A stretch of 64,000 bases of DNA. Origin: Parus major. Lineage: Eukaryota; Chordata; Aves; Passeriformes; Paridae. Position 1 is the stretch's first letter. Every line of letters starts with the position of its first letter. Shown here piece after piece: positions 11,501 to 21,100 of this stretch. Location of the stretch: the NCBI RefSeq assembly GCF_001522545.3, contig NC_031770.1:5855321-5919320 (forward strand), in the 5' to 3' direction. Below the pieces are notes generated by a model. It made no database searches and had not been told where the DNA came from. It worked only from the letters and a program-made list of their open reading frames with translations. The position numbers and the translations under genes are program-made.

Positions 11501-11800
11501 GCCAAGATCGAACTGAAGCGACAGGGAGTTATCCTGGGCCAGAACTTGAGTAAATACTTCTCAGATGGCTCTAGTAACACTTTTCCCGTGTGGTTTGAAT
11601 ATCCAGTGCAGATTGAGCCTGACACCTTTTACACAGCAAGCGTGATTCTGGATGGGAACGAGCTCAGCTATTTTGGACAGGAAGGAATGACAGAAGTTCA
11701 GTGTGGGAAGGTGACTGTTCAGTTTCAGTGCTCCTCGGACAGTACAAATGGCACGGGGGTACAGGGAGGACAAATTCCCGAACTCATATTTTACGCTTGA
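5252..11800 (+). CDS. BTBD3: BTB/POZ domain-containing protein 3 (spliced, four coding exons)
   Basis: Joining 5252-5574, 6124-6214, 6714-6832 and 10768-11800 gives 521 residues, essentially the mammalian long-isoform length (522, from memory). Order: lysine- and serine-rich N-terminal region (1-110), BTB/POZ domain (about 116-218, with the DVHFVVG start and the KYVLAVGSSVF core), BACK domain (about 225-330, with the FEAALNWAE segment), PHR domain (about 372-519, with RCHRFQSCAYRSNQWRYRG). BTB mediates dimerisation and cullin-3-type partner binding in this family. In mammalian cortex BTBD3 moves to the neuronal nucleus on activity and steers dendrites towards active axons (established literature). 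The N-terminus opening MVDEKGKNMKCLTFF separates it from its paralogue BTBD6. All junctions are GT-AG and frame-consistent (intron phases 2, 0, 2). No frameshift or lost domain; it should be a working gene. Confidence 0.97.
5432..5434 (+). promoter_or_regulatory. BTBD3: Alternative in-frame start codon (Met61)
   Basis: The ATG at codon 61 follows the lysine cluster and begins MAADIFPRKK. Its context (A at -3, G at +4) is stronger than that of the first ATG. From memory, annotated shorter mammalian isoforms (about 461 residues) begin at the equivalent Met. Its use would remove the basic, serine-rich N-terminus and might change localisation. Confidence 0.6.
5575..6123 (+). other. BTBD3 intron 1 (phase 2)
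   Basis: 549-base GT-AG intron with donor GTAAGT and acceptor TTTGTAG. It holds a short GT run (about 5695-5710) and a CA run (5909-5922), and no other gene signal. Confidence 0.93.
6124..6214 (+). CDS. BTBD3: BTBD3 coding exon 2 (residues 108-138)
   Basis: 91 bases completing Arg108 and encoding the first strand of the BTB fold (DLMADVHFVVG) to the conserved LPGHK. It ends on a codon boundary before donor GTAAGC. Confidence 0.95.
6215..6713 (+). other. BTBD3 intron 2 (phase 0)
   Basis: 499-base GT-AG intron with donor GTAAGC and acceptor CTTTCTCAACAG. No internal feature stands out. Confidence 0.93.
6714..6832 (+). CDS. BTBD3: BTBD3 coding exon 3 (residues 139-177)
   Basis: 119 bases encoding the BTB core: YVLAVGSSVFHAMFYGELAE, then the DEIRIPDVEPAAFLAML helix region. 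The donor GTAAGC at 6833 splits the codon for Lys178 after two bases. Confidence 0.95.
7365..7383. repeat. Perfect 8-bp inverted repeat with 3-base spacer
   Basis: ATGCATCA and TGATGCAT flank TAT, giving a 19-bp near-palindrome in intron 3. It could be a paired POU/homeodomain-type site or be incidental. Confidence 0.5.
10453..10499. repeat. Nested inverted repeat 270 bases before exon 4
   Basis: Outer arms CCCTGCAG (10453-10460) and CTGCAGGG (10492-10499) are perfect; inner arms CTGTG (10471-10475) and CACAG (10485-10489) can pair inside the loop. The RNA could fold into a two-stage hairpin, but it is asymmetric and too short for a typical miRNA precursor. Confidence 0.4.
10768..11800 (+). 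CDS. BTBD3: BTBD3 coding exon 4 (residues 178-521, stop TGA)
   Basis: This 1,033-base terminal coding exon holds the end of the BTB domain, the whole BACK and PHR domains and the stop at 11798-11800. The frame is open for 22 further codons into intron 3 with an ATG at 10700, but that Met is intronic: the pyrimidine-rich acceptor at 10766-10767 restores Lys178 and the KYIYCDEIDL motif. The C-terminus is QIPELIFYA. The exon is markedly GC-richer than flanking DNA. Confidence 0.96.
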
Positions 11801-12643
11801 ATGGGAGTGTGTGGATACAAAAAGCATTTTGCTATGAAGAACCTGTCTGGTTCAGGCCTACTGACACTTAGCTTTTTATCTGCAGATATGTGATCAGTAC
11901 AGGGAATACATAACTAAATGCTGTGGCAAGTTCCTGGCTTGCTGTACTTGTAGCATCGTTGGTGATTAAGTGTAATATTTAAACTGGAAGCTCGTAGAAA
12001 CAAGCAAGTTTTAAAGGCTTTGTAAGAGGGGTGCCTGTTTGCTGGTGATGCTCACCCTTCCTTTGATGCACCTGTGAATCACCAGAGGACGTCCCCCTCT
12101 TGTATCTCACTAAACACTGTCTTCATTGATCTGTTTTCTCTTTCTCCGTTTTCTGCTTTCTGCTGGTATTGGGGAGGTAGGGATAGAAAATGAAGAGCCT
12201 TATTTTATAGCTCTCTCTGCTGTCTGCTCTGCAGACTTTAGAGATTCCAGTAACCAAGCTGCTTTTGACCATGGGGGCTGAAAGAAGTCCTTCAGTTAAA
12301 AGCAGAAAAAGTGCAAATTTAAACCCTCATCCTGTGAGATTCTCCTGCAGCCTGTTTGGGATGGCTTCAGGGGAAGATGGGGAGAAGGAAGCATCTTGCA
12401 GGAAGCTCCATGGCATACTGACTGTGTCCCCAGTGCATGGACATGTTCACAGTGAGGAAGGGATGTGGGCTTGGCAAGTTACCCTTGGAGTTGATTTTCT
12501 AGGAACCCCACCTTGAAGGCAAGGAAGTACTTGCATGTGTTCAAATTGTGAATGCAGCTCTTGAAACTCTATTCCCATGACCCAGGTTTTGCTACATTGG
12601 AGTTGATCTGCTCTTTAAGCAGCATTTCATTGAACCCTTGCTA

Positions 12644-12649
12644 AATAAA
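12644..12649 (+). terminator. BTBD3: Proximal poly(A) signal AATAAA
   Basis: AATAAA 844 bases after the stop, followed about 40-60 bases later by a strong T/GT-rich element (TTTGTTTGTTTTGGGTGGG). This is the best downstream element of any candidate here and could give a short-3'-UTR isoform. Confidence 0.5.
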
Positions 12650-13671
12650 TGGGAATTTATATCAATCATCTGATGCAGGATAATTTTTCTTTGTTTGTTT
12701 TGGGTGGGTTTTTTTCTTTTTCCTAAACATGGTAGAGGCAGAATTTAGAGGAACAAAAGAATGTATCAATCTTGACTTGTATTTTTTTCTGTAATACAAG
12801 ATTTTTTTTCTTTTCTTTTTATTACCAGCTGAAATTTAGACAGACAGAAGATTCCCAACTGTGGTCATATTACACTTAGTTATATACCATCAGATAGCAG
12901 TGAGGGGGAGGAAGTCTCCTGTAATGGGTTATTGTTGGAGCTCTTGCAACTTCTTATGGCTACACATCAATCAGAGGATTATGTGGTACAGAACCTTTCT
13001 CTTGCCTGAGTTTTTTCCCCCAAACTTCCTGTCGCATGTCCATATCATTTTTGCAAAAGTATGAGGGATACTCCTTGTATCAGGGAAAGAAACTAGTATA
13101 AATAAGAACTACAGGTACTATTGAAACATAAGAAAATCCTTCATCACTGCACTGGGACAGTGGTTCCTCAAAGGCTACACTGCCCATTGTAAAGCATTTC
13201 ATTCTTGCTTCACCTCCAAAGTGGGTTCTGTTTGTTGCGTACCTTTTAACAAAATGAGAGGACCAAATGATTCTTTAGACTGGCTGAAGATTAATATTAC
13301 AGTATATGAACACATTAATGTAGCATAACCCTAAATTCACTTGTCAGTTCTGTAGTAAAAATGTTTTTCTCATATGATTTCTTACCAGTTTAATACTATT
13401 TCTCTAAGTGTTGCTCGGCGGTTGGAATCCTGGCCCCTGGCCATTGGAAAGTGCCAAAATACATCTTTGCAGTGTCCAAAATACCATCTGAAGTAAGGAA
13501 AACTGGAGTGTAGTCATCAAACACTTCATGGCCAAAGCCCAGATCTTCCCTCTAGGTAATAAAAGGAGAACCAGGTAAAAAAGTACCCTGCAGGATTTAT
13601 GCCTTTCATCCATCTTAGCATTTAATGTTTTGTATACATACATGTGTGTGTAAGCAGCACTCTTTCTCAAA

Positions 13672-13679
13672 TGTAAATA
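13672..13679 (+). promoter_or_regulatory. Pumilio response element 1
   Basis: TGTAAATA matches the UGUANAUA consensus of PUM1/PUM2. It would be in the BTBD3 mRNA only if a distal poly(A) site is used. Confidence 0.4.
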
Positions 13680-13721
13680 CCCTCAAAATACATAGAAAAA
13701 TGTTTTGTTTTTTGTAACAGA

Positions 13722-13729
13722 TGTACATA
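13722..13729 (+). promoter_or_regulatory. Pumilio response element 2
   Basis: TGTACATA, a second exact UGUANAUA match, 42 bases after the first. Paired sites raise the chance of function. Confidence 0.4.
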
Positions 13730-14211
13730 ATCCAGACTGCTCGTGAAATCTAAACAGAATGCTCCATGGAAAACTCCCAGGGAGAGATTTAAAAAAACCT
13801 CCTGTTATTTATATTTAGATCTGCAGCTGAAAATAGACGAGTATAAATGGTATGGAGTGGAGAAAGAGTTGCTGAAGAGATCATAAAAAGGAATCTGAGA
13901 TTGTGATGAGGTAATGGTCATCTACTTTTAGACAACATTTGAGCAGCAATTCCATTTATTTAGATACATTTCAAAGCAGAGAAAGATGCTAATCAGCTGA
14001 TTAAGTTTTCATACAGCAAGTGGCTGATGCAGACGTAATTACTCCGAGTGATGAGCAGATTGACAGGTTGTTTGTGGTAGTGAGCTGCATTCCGATTTGT
14101 TTGGTAAAAAAAATGTGCCACAGCTGGTGGGACAAGTCAGAGAGTACTGCATTGGTTTAACTAGTCTTGGGTTCTCACTTTTAATTTATTATTTGTTTTG
14201 ACTTACCTGCA

Positions 14212-14217
14212 AATAAA
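14212..14217 (+). terminator. BTBD3: Intermediate poly(A) signal AATAAA
   Basis: AATAAA followed by a GGTGATGTATCTG stretch that could be a weak downstream element. Use is uncertain. Confidence 0.3.
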
Positions 14218-15113
14218 GGTGATGTATCTGCTATGTTCACTGGCTGGAAGAGCAGTTCAGAGATCGGAATACTCTGTAGCTGTAATATGTAGAAAATGAT
14301 CTGTTACTTAATTATTGTTCTTATTTGATTCTTTTATGAAGTCTTTTTGACGAAGTAGGGTGAAAGCAACCTCTAGCTTAATTCCTCTGAGTCTGTTCCA
14401 GGTTTTAGGAGCTGGTGCAGGGAAAGGTTTCCAGCGTGGTTGATCAAACAAACAAAGGCACCCAAAACACCTTTTGATGCTCACAGCACAACTTGCTTCT
14501 GAGCACTTGGTGATGCTAGCAAGTACTGGGATGTAAGAAGGTGACCAGTGCCACTCACCTGGGGACATCAGGGCACTTCAGGAGGTGTCTGAATGTGGAT
14601 TTGGTTGGTTTAACAGAAGCACCCAAGCCTGAATACACTGACTGACATTTTGCAAGCATCAGCCATATCAGCCTGGAATGTAAAGGTAATATCGATAGAG
14701 ATCACCTCACAGATTCTGTCTAAACTGTTCCTGGCTGTCTTTGCTACTTGTATCTTTGATTTGCTGGTGAGAGGAATCTGTGATAAGAGAGTATAATGTA
14801 ATATACTTTCTGCATATCTAAAATAGTATTTAAGTAAGCATTTTAATTTCTACACACCTATTGCACTGAACTGGTTTGGATTTGTTTGTTTGTTTTGGTT
14901 TTTTTTGTGATAAACTCGGCTCACTTCAGGTCCCACCACCCATTTGTGCTGAAGCAGTGTTTGATCTTAGCAGGCTTACAGCATTATTTATAAAGGACAG
15001 ATATATATAAATATATGAAGTACCTCATGTTGAATGTTATTGTACTGTATCTTTAATGTCACAGTGCAGATCTTGTTGGACTCATGAATGTGTATAATCA
15101 CGTTAAACATAAA

Positions 15114-15119
15114 AATAAA
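15114..15119 (+). terminator. BTBD3: Distal poly(A) signal AATAAA
   Basis: AATAAA within a run of A, after AU-rich sequence, with a GGTTGTCTCCTG downstream element about 15 bases later. It is taken as the likely end of the long isoform, about 3.3 kb past the stop. Confidence 0.5.
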
Positions 15120-15140
15120 AATGATTCTTAAACGGTTGTC

Positions 15141-18100
15141 TCCTGCAGTATCTTTGAAGCATGAGCTGTGAAAGCCCTTACTTAGTTATCTCTTCTAACA
15201 GTTCCTATTGTTGTACAGTTGTGCAGGGATATTTGTTGAGCTTATGCATTCAGAGATCTTTTGATCCCCAAAGAAGCAAAAGTCTAAGGAAAAAACAGGG
15301 AAGAACAATGAAAATGTTAATCAGTTACATTGTAAAAAGGTTGACGATTAAGCTAATGAGCTAGAGTGAATGAATTCATTTATGTGCTTTATGAAAGACC
15401 TTGTCTACTAGCATTAATATTTTCATGTTCTATTAATATTATTAAGCATGTGGAGATGAAGGGGGAGGGTCTCTTGTTTATTCTAAAAGACAGTTGGCAC
15501 AGGAAAGGCCATGCTTTTCAGTCTCTGATGTATCAGAAAGGACATGGTTAGTGCCAAGAGGCTGTTCTCTGCTGAAAAGTTAATTATATAATATTATTCA
15601 GAATTCTGAGTATTAACAATTTTCTTCCAGGAGATTTGAGACTTCATTTTAAATGACTTCACTGACTTTTAAGGTCAGTGAAGCTGAAGCCTCACTTCCA
15701 TGATGTCCATCTCCAAGACCTTCCATATATTACTGGCTAATGGTAAAAAATACAGTCTGATAAAGAGATACGGAAATTTGAGGAAGTCTACCCCAGAAAA
15801 AAATCAATACCTTCAGAGTTCATCCAAACTTCTGACTGAAGCATGTTTACAGGCATCAAATTTGCCACTTTGGGTAAGTTGTCTTTCTAGAATTCTTACT
15901 TCAGTACTTGGCACCACACTGCTCCATTCTCGATCCAAGTTCTCTTACGTGCCCAGCACTTCTCATTTGGGACTGGCTTCAAGCAGGGACTGTCCTATGC
16001 CTTGTACTGTAATAATGACACCAGTTCATAAATGTGTGGAAGGTATCAGCGTGGTTTGGTGCAGCAAGGACCACACTGGCAGCAGCAGCCTAGCTCGGGC
16101 ATTGGTGATCCTCCTAGCAGAGGAGATTGGTGCTGCTGGCAGCCTCAGATGCTTTGGTAAGCAGGCCAGAACCAAGTGGACAAGATGCATAAAGGATGGT
16201 CTATCTCATCCAAAGGGACATTCTCCTTTGCTCCTGCTGGAAATATGACAGGAGTGATAGGACACTTGCTTTGGAAATAGATTTTAGGGAGAGCAGTGTA
16301 TTGAACCATGTTTGGTGAGGCAGAGAATCACATGTGTATTCGTGCCAGCAAAAGAAAAAGAAGTTTGAAGTGGAAGGAAAAAGTGCTAGGGTGTTTCTGG
16401 GCTTGGGAGGAGCTGGACCCCAAGAGGTGCACTCAGTTGTTTGTCTTGCAGGTAATATCCTGCTTGGTGGAGAGGGCTCCCTGCTCCCACGTAGCTGGAA
16501 ACTCCTCAGGAGCGTGCAGCTGCTGCCTCATCAGGGAAAGATCCTGTCTAACACAGGCTCTGAACACTCAGCTCTCAAGTGTAGGAACCTAGAATTTCCT
16601 GGCCTAGTAAGAGTAGCTATCCTACAGCCCAGGACGAGCTTAAGGAAGCTCGGAGAGCCTTTGGGACCTCCCAAGCCCAGCACTTGTTGGAAGCTGAGAT
16701 CCTGGCCCAGGGTGAGACACGATGGGCAGCTGAACCCCCCAGCAGTACTTGGCCATGGTAAAAAGCAGCAGATTTGAAAGCCAACCTGTCCTTCCATGCT
16801 TGCAGGGAATCAGTGGCTGCAGGAGTACCTGCTGATTTCCTGAAGGCAATGGAAAGAGCTGCTTTCTCAGATGGCAGAGTGGCCATGTTCAAAATAAAAT
16901 TAAGAAAAGGGTTTTTGGCATGCTGCTCTGTTTCTAGAAGTCTGAATTTATTTTCTCCCCAAGACTTCCTCATAAAATGAGTCCCTGGCCCAACTGAAAT
17001 CAGTAGGAGTTGCCCTAGTGACCTCAATAAACCCAGGATTTTCATTTGTAGTGTTCATTTTGTATGATTATTCTCAAAACACAACATAAAACTGCCAAAG
17101 AAAGGGAAATTAATTTTGAAATCCCACTGTAATCTGATTATCTAAAATAAAGGTAGAAATGTTTCTATTAAATTTTACAGAACTCCTGCTCATCAGATTT
17201 TGTCTGCCTGCCCCCAAGCTTTTCTGCTAGAATGCTTTATCTTCAGCCATGAATCTATAGACAGAACAGTAAATTTGTACAAGGCTTTATGTATATTTTT
17301 ACAATCTGTATATAGAATTCATAGCGCATAAGATGCTTAGCACAGATAAAGTACTTTTAAGATTAGAAAGTGTGTGTAAATTGCCCATAGTCCCTTCACC
17401 ATGAAGTAAAAACAAAACCAGCTTTTTTGCTTGAAGGCATTGGTATTTTGAAAGAGCTTCTTGAAGTCTGTGCGCTTGTTGATAGCATCAGAAATTCATT
17501 TATATTAAGCCTTTAATTGTAGCATTTTAAAATCAGCTTTTTAATTGTTTTCTATAGACAAAGATAACATAGTTGGCCTTCAGGAATCCTTCACCCTGGT
17601 CCAATGGGGTTTACACTTCAACAGATAGTAGTGAGTGCAATTATTTTCTAGATCCCATTTTAAAGCTTCACAGGGATGTTAAGTGCTGCTTGGGGAGCAC
17701 CGGCGTTTCAAAAACAGCCGTGCCTGGTTTTAGCCTGACAGCAGCCAGGGGCTTGCATGGAGAGGAATCCAAGGGGAGCTGCTGTGGCTGTGCAGAGAGG
17801 AAGGGTTTCCACTTCCTTGGGGGCAAAACACCTTGTGTTGCCTCATGCTGGCAGCAGCCACGTGCTGAGCGTGGTGTCAAACACCAGCAGCTGCGAGGGA
17901 GCAGAGGGATGAAGTGCCCTGGGGACCCCCCGTGTGAGGGCAGTGGTGGAGCAAGGTGATTTTGTGAGCCAGAGAGCTGGGATCACAACACCCTCGGTGA
18001 TGGAGGGTTGTGGCTGGGCTGCTGAATGGCATGTGATTCATGTGATTGTGATTTTCACAGCTGAGAATCCCATTTTGTTTTCTTGTTGTTCTGGGAGATC

Positions 18101-21100
18101 CTCCAGCTCTTTTCTCCCCCGAGCTGCCCATTCCTGCTCTGTGCCAGAGGCTTCCATGTGCCCAGAACCCAGAGATTCCCCTTGTGCTGAGATTGGGGGT
18201 GCTGGAAACACCTGGTGGGAGAAGACTGGCTGAGGGAGGGTGGGACACCCCGGTGTTTTGGTGCGCTGCTCGCAAGCTGCCCTGGATGTGCTGAATGCTG
18301 GCCTAGTGTGGCATGAGAGGCAGGATAATGCTTGTGTGGGTACAGATGTATTTCAGTTTTCTCCAGCCAGTTGCTGGTTGTGCTTAGAAGGGAAAATGAG
18401 CATTAATTCACTTTTTTGATAGGGTATAAGAGTTGTGATTCTGCAAAGACTAATTTATGCCTCTGCCTTTCCAGAGTCAATAGTCCCAGTGGGCTCAGGG
18501 GAGGTGTTGGAAGACAGAACTTGCACCTTAAAAACATACATGGAATCATCTCTTTCTTTAATGCTCTGTTTGTAGGAAATTGTGATGCTATAAAATAAAT
18601 TCACAGGGAGCTGGAGCCTGGCTTGTTTTTGCAGTGGGGCGTTTTATGAATAAAAGAATGATGGAAATGTATTTAGCTCAGAAATACTAAATCCCGTAGA
18701 ACTTCCAGAGCATGGGAGTAGCACAACATGAAGGCACTTCCAGATGTGAGGTTATGGTCCCTTGGTTGCAGCCTTAGGCTGAGGTGTTCTTGCTTTTGTT
18801 CTTACCCACCAGGGCGTGCTAGGAGTGGTACTCACATCAGACACCACTAGTGCTGAGGGAGAAATGTGCTGAGGGAGAGAAATGAAGGGCAGAGATCTGG
18901 AATACAGAGGGAAAGTATCTAATCAGAAATAACAGCTCTCATCAGGCGCAGACAATAGACAGTAAACTGGCTTCAGGAGAGCTATTCAGGCGTCGTGGGA
19001 GCCAAATCAACAGACAGAAGGTAAGAATAGAGTCATGACAACTATTTAAATGATTTTCAAAAGTTGATTATGCTCAAGACTTCCCTAGACCCTACAAAGG
19101 CAGAATTTGTTTTGCTGCCTTAGAATACAGTCCATGTGTGTTTTTGCCTTTGTCCTCCATGCTTCACTCGGTAGTTCCTTTACAATATGTGCTACATTAG
19201 AGGTTTTTCCTCCTCAGTGCCTGGGGATGAGCAGGTTGGTTGACCCTGCTTAGGAAAATAGTCTGTAATTGTCCTACTGATCACTCTCCTTCACCCCTCT
19301 ACACAGGATCTTTGTTGGCTTATAATAAGATGGCAAAGGGCAGGAGTCCCGAGACACAGCTGGGAGAGGAAGCTTTCCCTGCAGCTCGCTGTGTTTCCAG
19401 GATGGCAGTGGCAGGGTGCTGTGTTCCCTTATCAAACACTTGTCCTGACTTGGTGTGAGCTGGCTGTGAGCTCACCATGCTGCCTTTGGGGTGGATTAGC
19501 TGGGGCACACAGCATGGCCTCTGCGAGCGCTGTGATTTCTGTGTCACCCTTCTGCCAGCTGCAGGGGGATGGATGATCCCAGATCTGGCAGAACGCCTGC
19601 CGAGGGTTTGGACAAATGTGAGCTGACAGAGGGAGTTCATACCAGGTCAGCATTTCACGGCATTTCTCAGCGGGTATTAGGAGCTTTAAAAACCACTGGA
19701 GTGCAACATGAGATATTTAGAAGTTGGGGTTCCTACCAGTTCATGGCAGTCATTTTTCATCCCATTTTACAGACAGAACTCCCCAGCAGAGCAGTCATGG
19801 TGATCATGGGTATCACTGGCTCTGGAGCCCTGGGAAAAGGCAGAGGCTCACAACTGAAAACTGGAGCTCTAAAAGCAGGTTGTGGAGTGGTCAGGAATAT
19901 CAGCTGGAATACATGTGTTGTCCTGATTTTCCAGTAGCATGGTCTGTGCTGGCAGGTTTGTTGTCATCAGTTGAAGGTATATTTTTGTGTAATAAAATAC
20001 ATCTCCTTACTTTAGCAGGATTTGGAGCTACCATTTCCCATCTAGGAAATCTGGTATTCCACACTCCATGTCTGCCTTTGAAAGAAAAATGAGAGTTTCT
20101 TTTCAGCACTGCCAAAAAAGTGATATTAATTGAAAATAAAGCTTGGAATGAAATGTGAATGTGACTTGATCTAGGAGCAGCCTTACAGAATGAGATTTAA
20201 AAATATGCAGCACAGGAAGGAACTCATGCATTGAGTCACAGGAGGACTGATGAATTAGTAAGGATGGTCCATCCATAATTTCGATGAGCTGGGACAGACA
20301 GGAGAGGAAGCAGCACACAGGAAAAGCAATACCAGCAACTAAGGCTGAGATCAGGGGCCTTCAAAGGAAAAAAAAAAACAAAACTCAGCCAAGTTAAGGG
20401 AAAAGAAATCTCTTGCCCTTGCTTTCTGCCATTTCTCATGCATCTGGAGTGATTGTGTAGATGACATGAATTTGCTGAGCTCCTCTTAGGACCCCATAGT
20501 TAGAGAAATGACTTACACCAGAAGGCCAGAATGAGGTCTTTCAAAGGTCATTATCAGAACTGGTTTCTCATCAATACACTACTTGATTGGAGAAAAAGAC
20601 TCAAAATTGCAGGGCTTTGATTGCTGGGAGGGAAGCTTTTAACTGCTTCCTGCTGTTCTGTCATTTTATGCTAACCCCAAATGGCCCCATTAAATTGATG
20701 TCCTGTTTCCCATTTGCTGCCCACAAATCACTCTTCTCCTGTTAATATAGGAAACGTTTGTACATGATAGGAATTGGAGTGGCTAAGCAGTAAATCTTAA
20801 AGCCAGTAAAGAGCTCAAAAGTATTTACCCAGTGACCAAAGTATTGGTTTCCCCCACCACTTCATAATATTCAGTTGTGAACTTTATTAAAAAACACAGA
20901 ACCTCACGTCTGCCTTAAGAGAATCTTTGCACAAATACCATTCCCAAGCCATGGGTTGTGAGCAGTGTGATTTCTGTGTGACAGCTAATTTCTTGCAGCT
21001 AATAAGAGGCTAAAACAAAGTCTGGGAGAGATGCAGCCGCTCGGGCAGTGGGGTGTCACCGCTGACGTGTGTGACACCACGCTGCTGCTGCTGCGGGCTG

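Larger units (their letters stand above)
11801..15140 (+). other. BTBD3: BTBD3 3' untranslated region (probable extent)
   Basis: A long AT-rich, ORF-poor stretch follows the stop. Candidate poly(A) signals occur at 12644, 13558, 14212 and 15114. The last is preceded by AU-rich sequence typical of a distal 3' UTR end and followed within about 20 bases by a GT-containing stretch. A roughly 3.3-kb 3' UTR fits the long 3' UTR known for mammalian BTBD3 (from memory). The end position is inferred. Confidence 0.55.
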
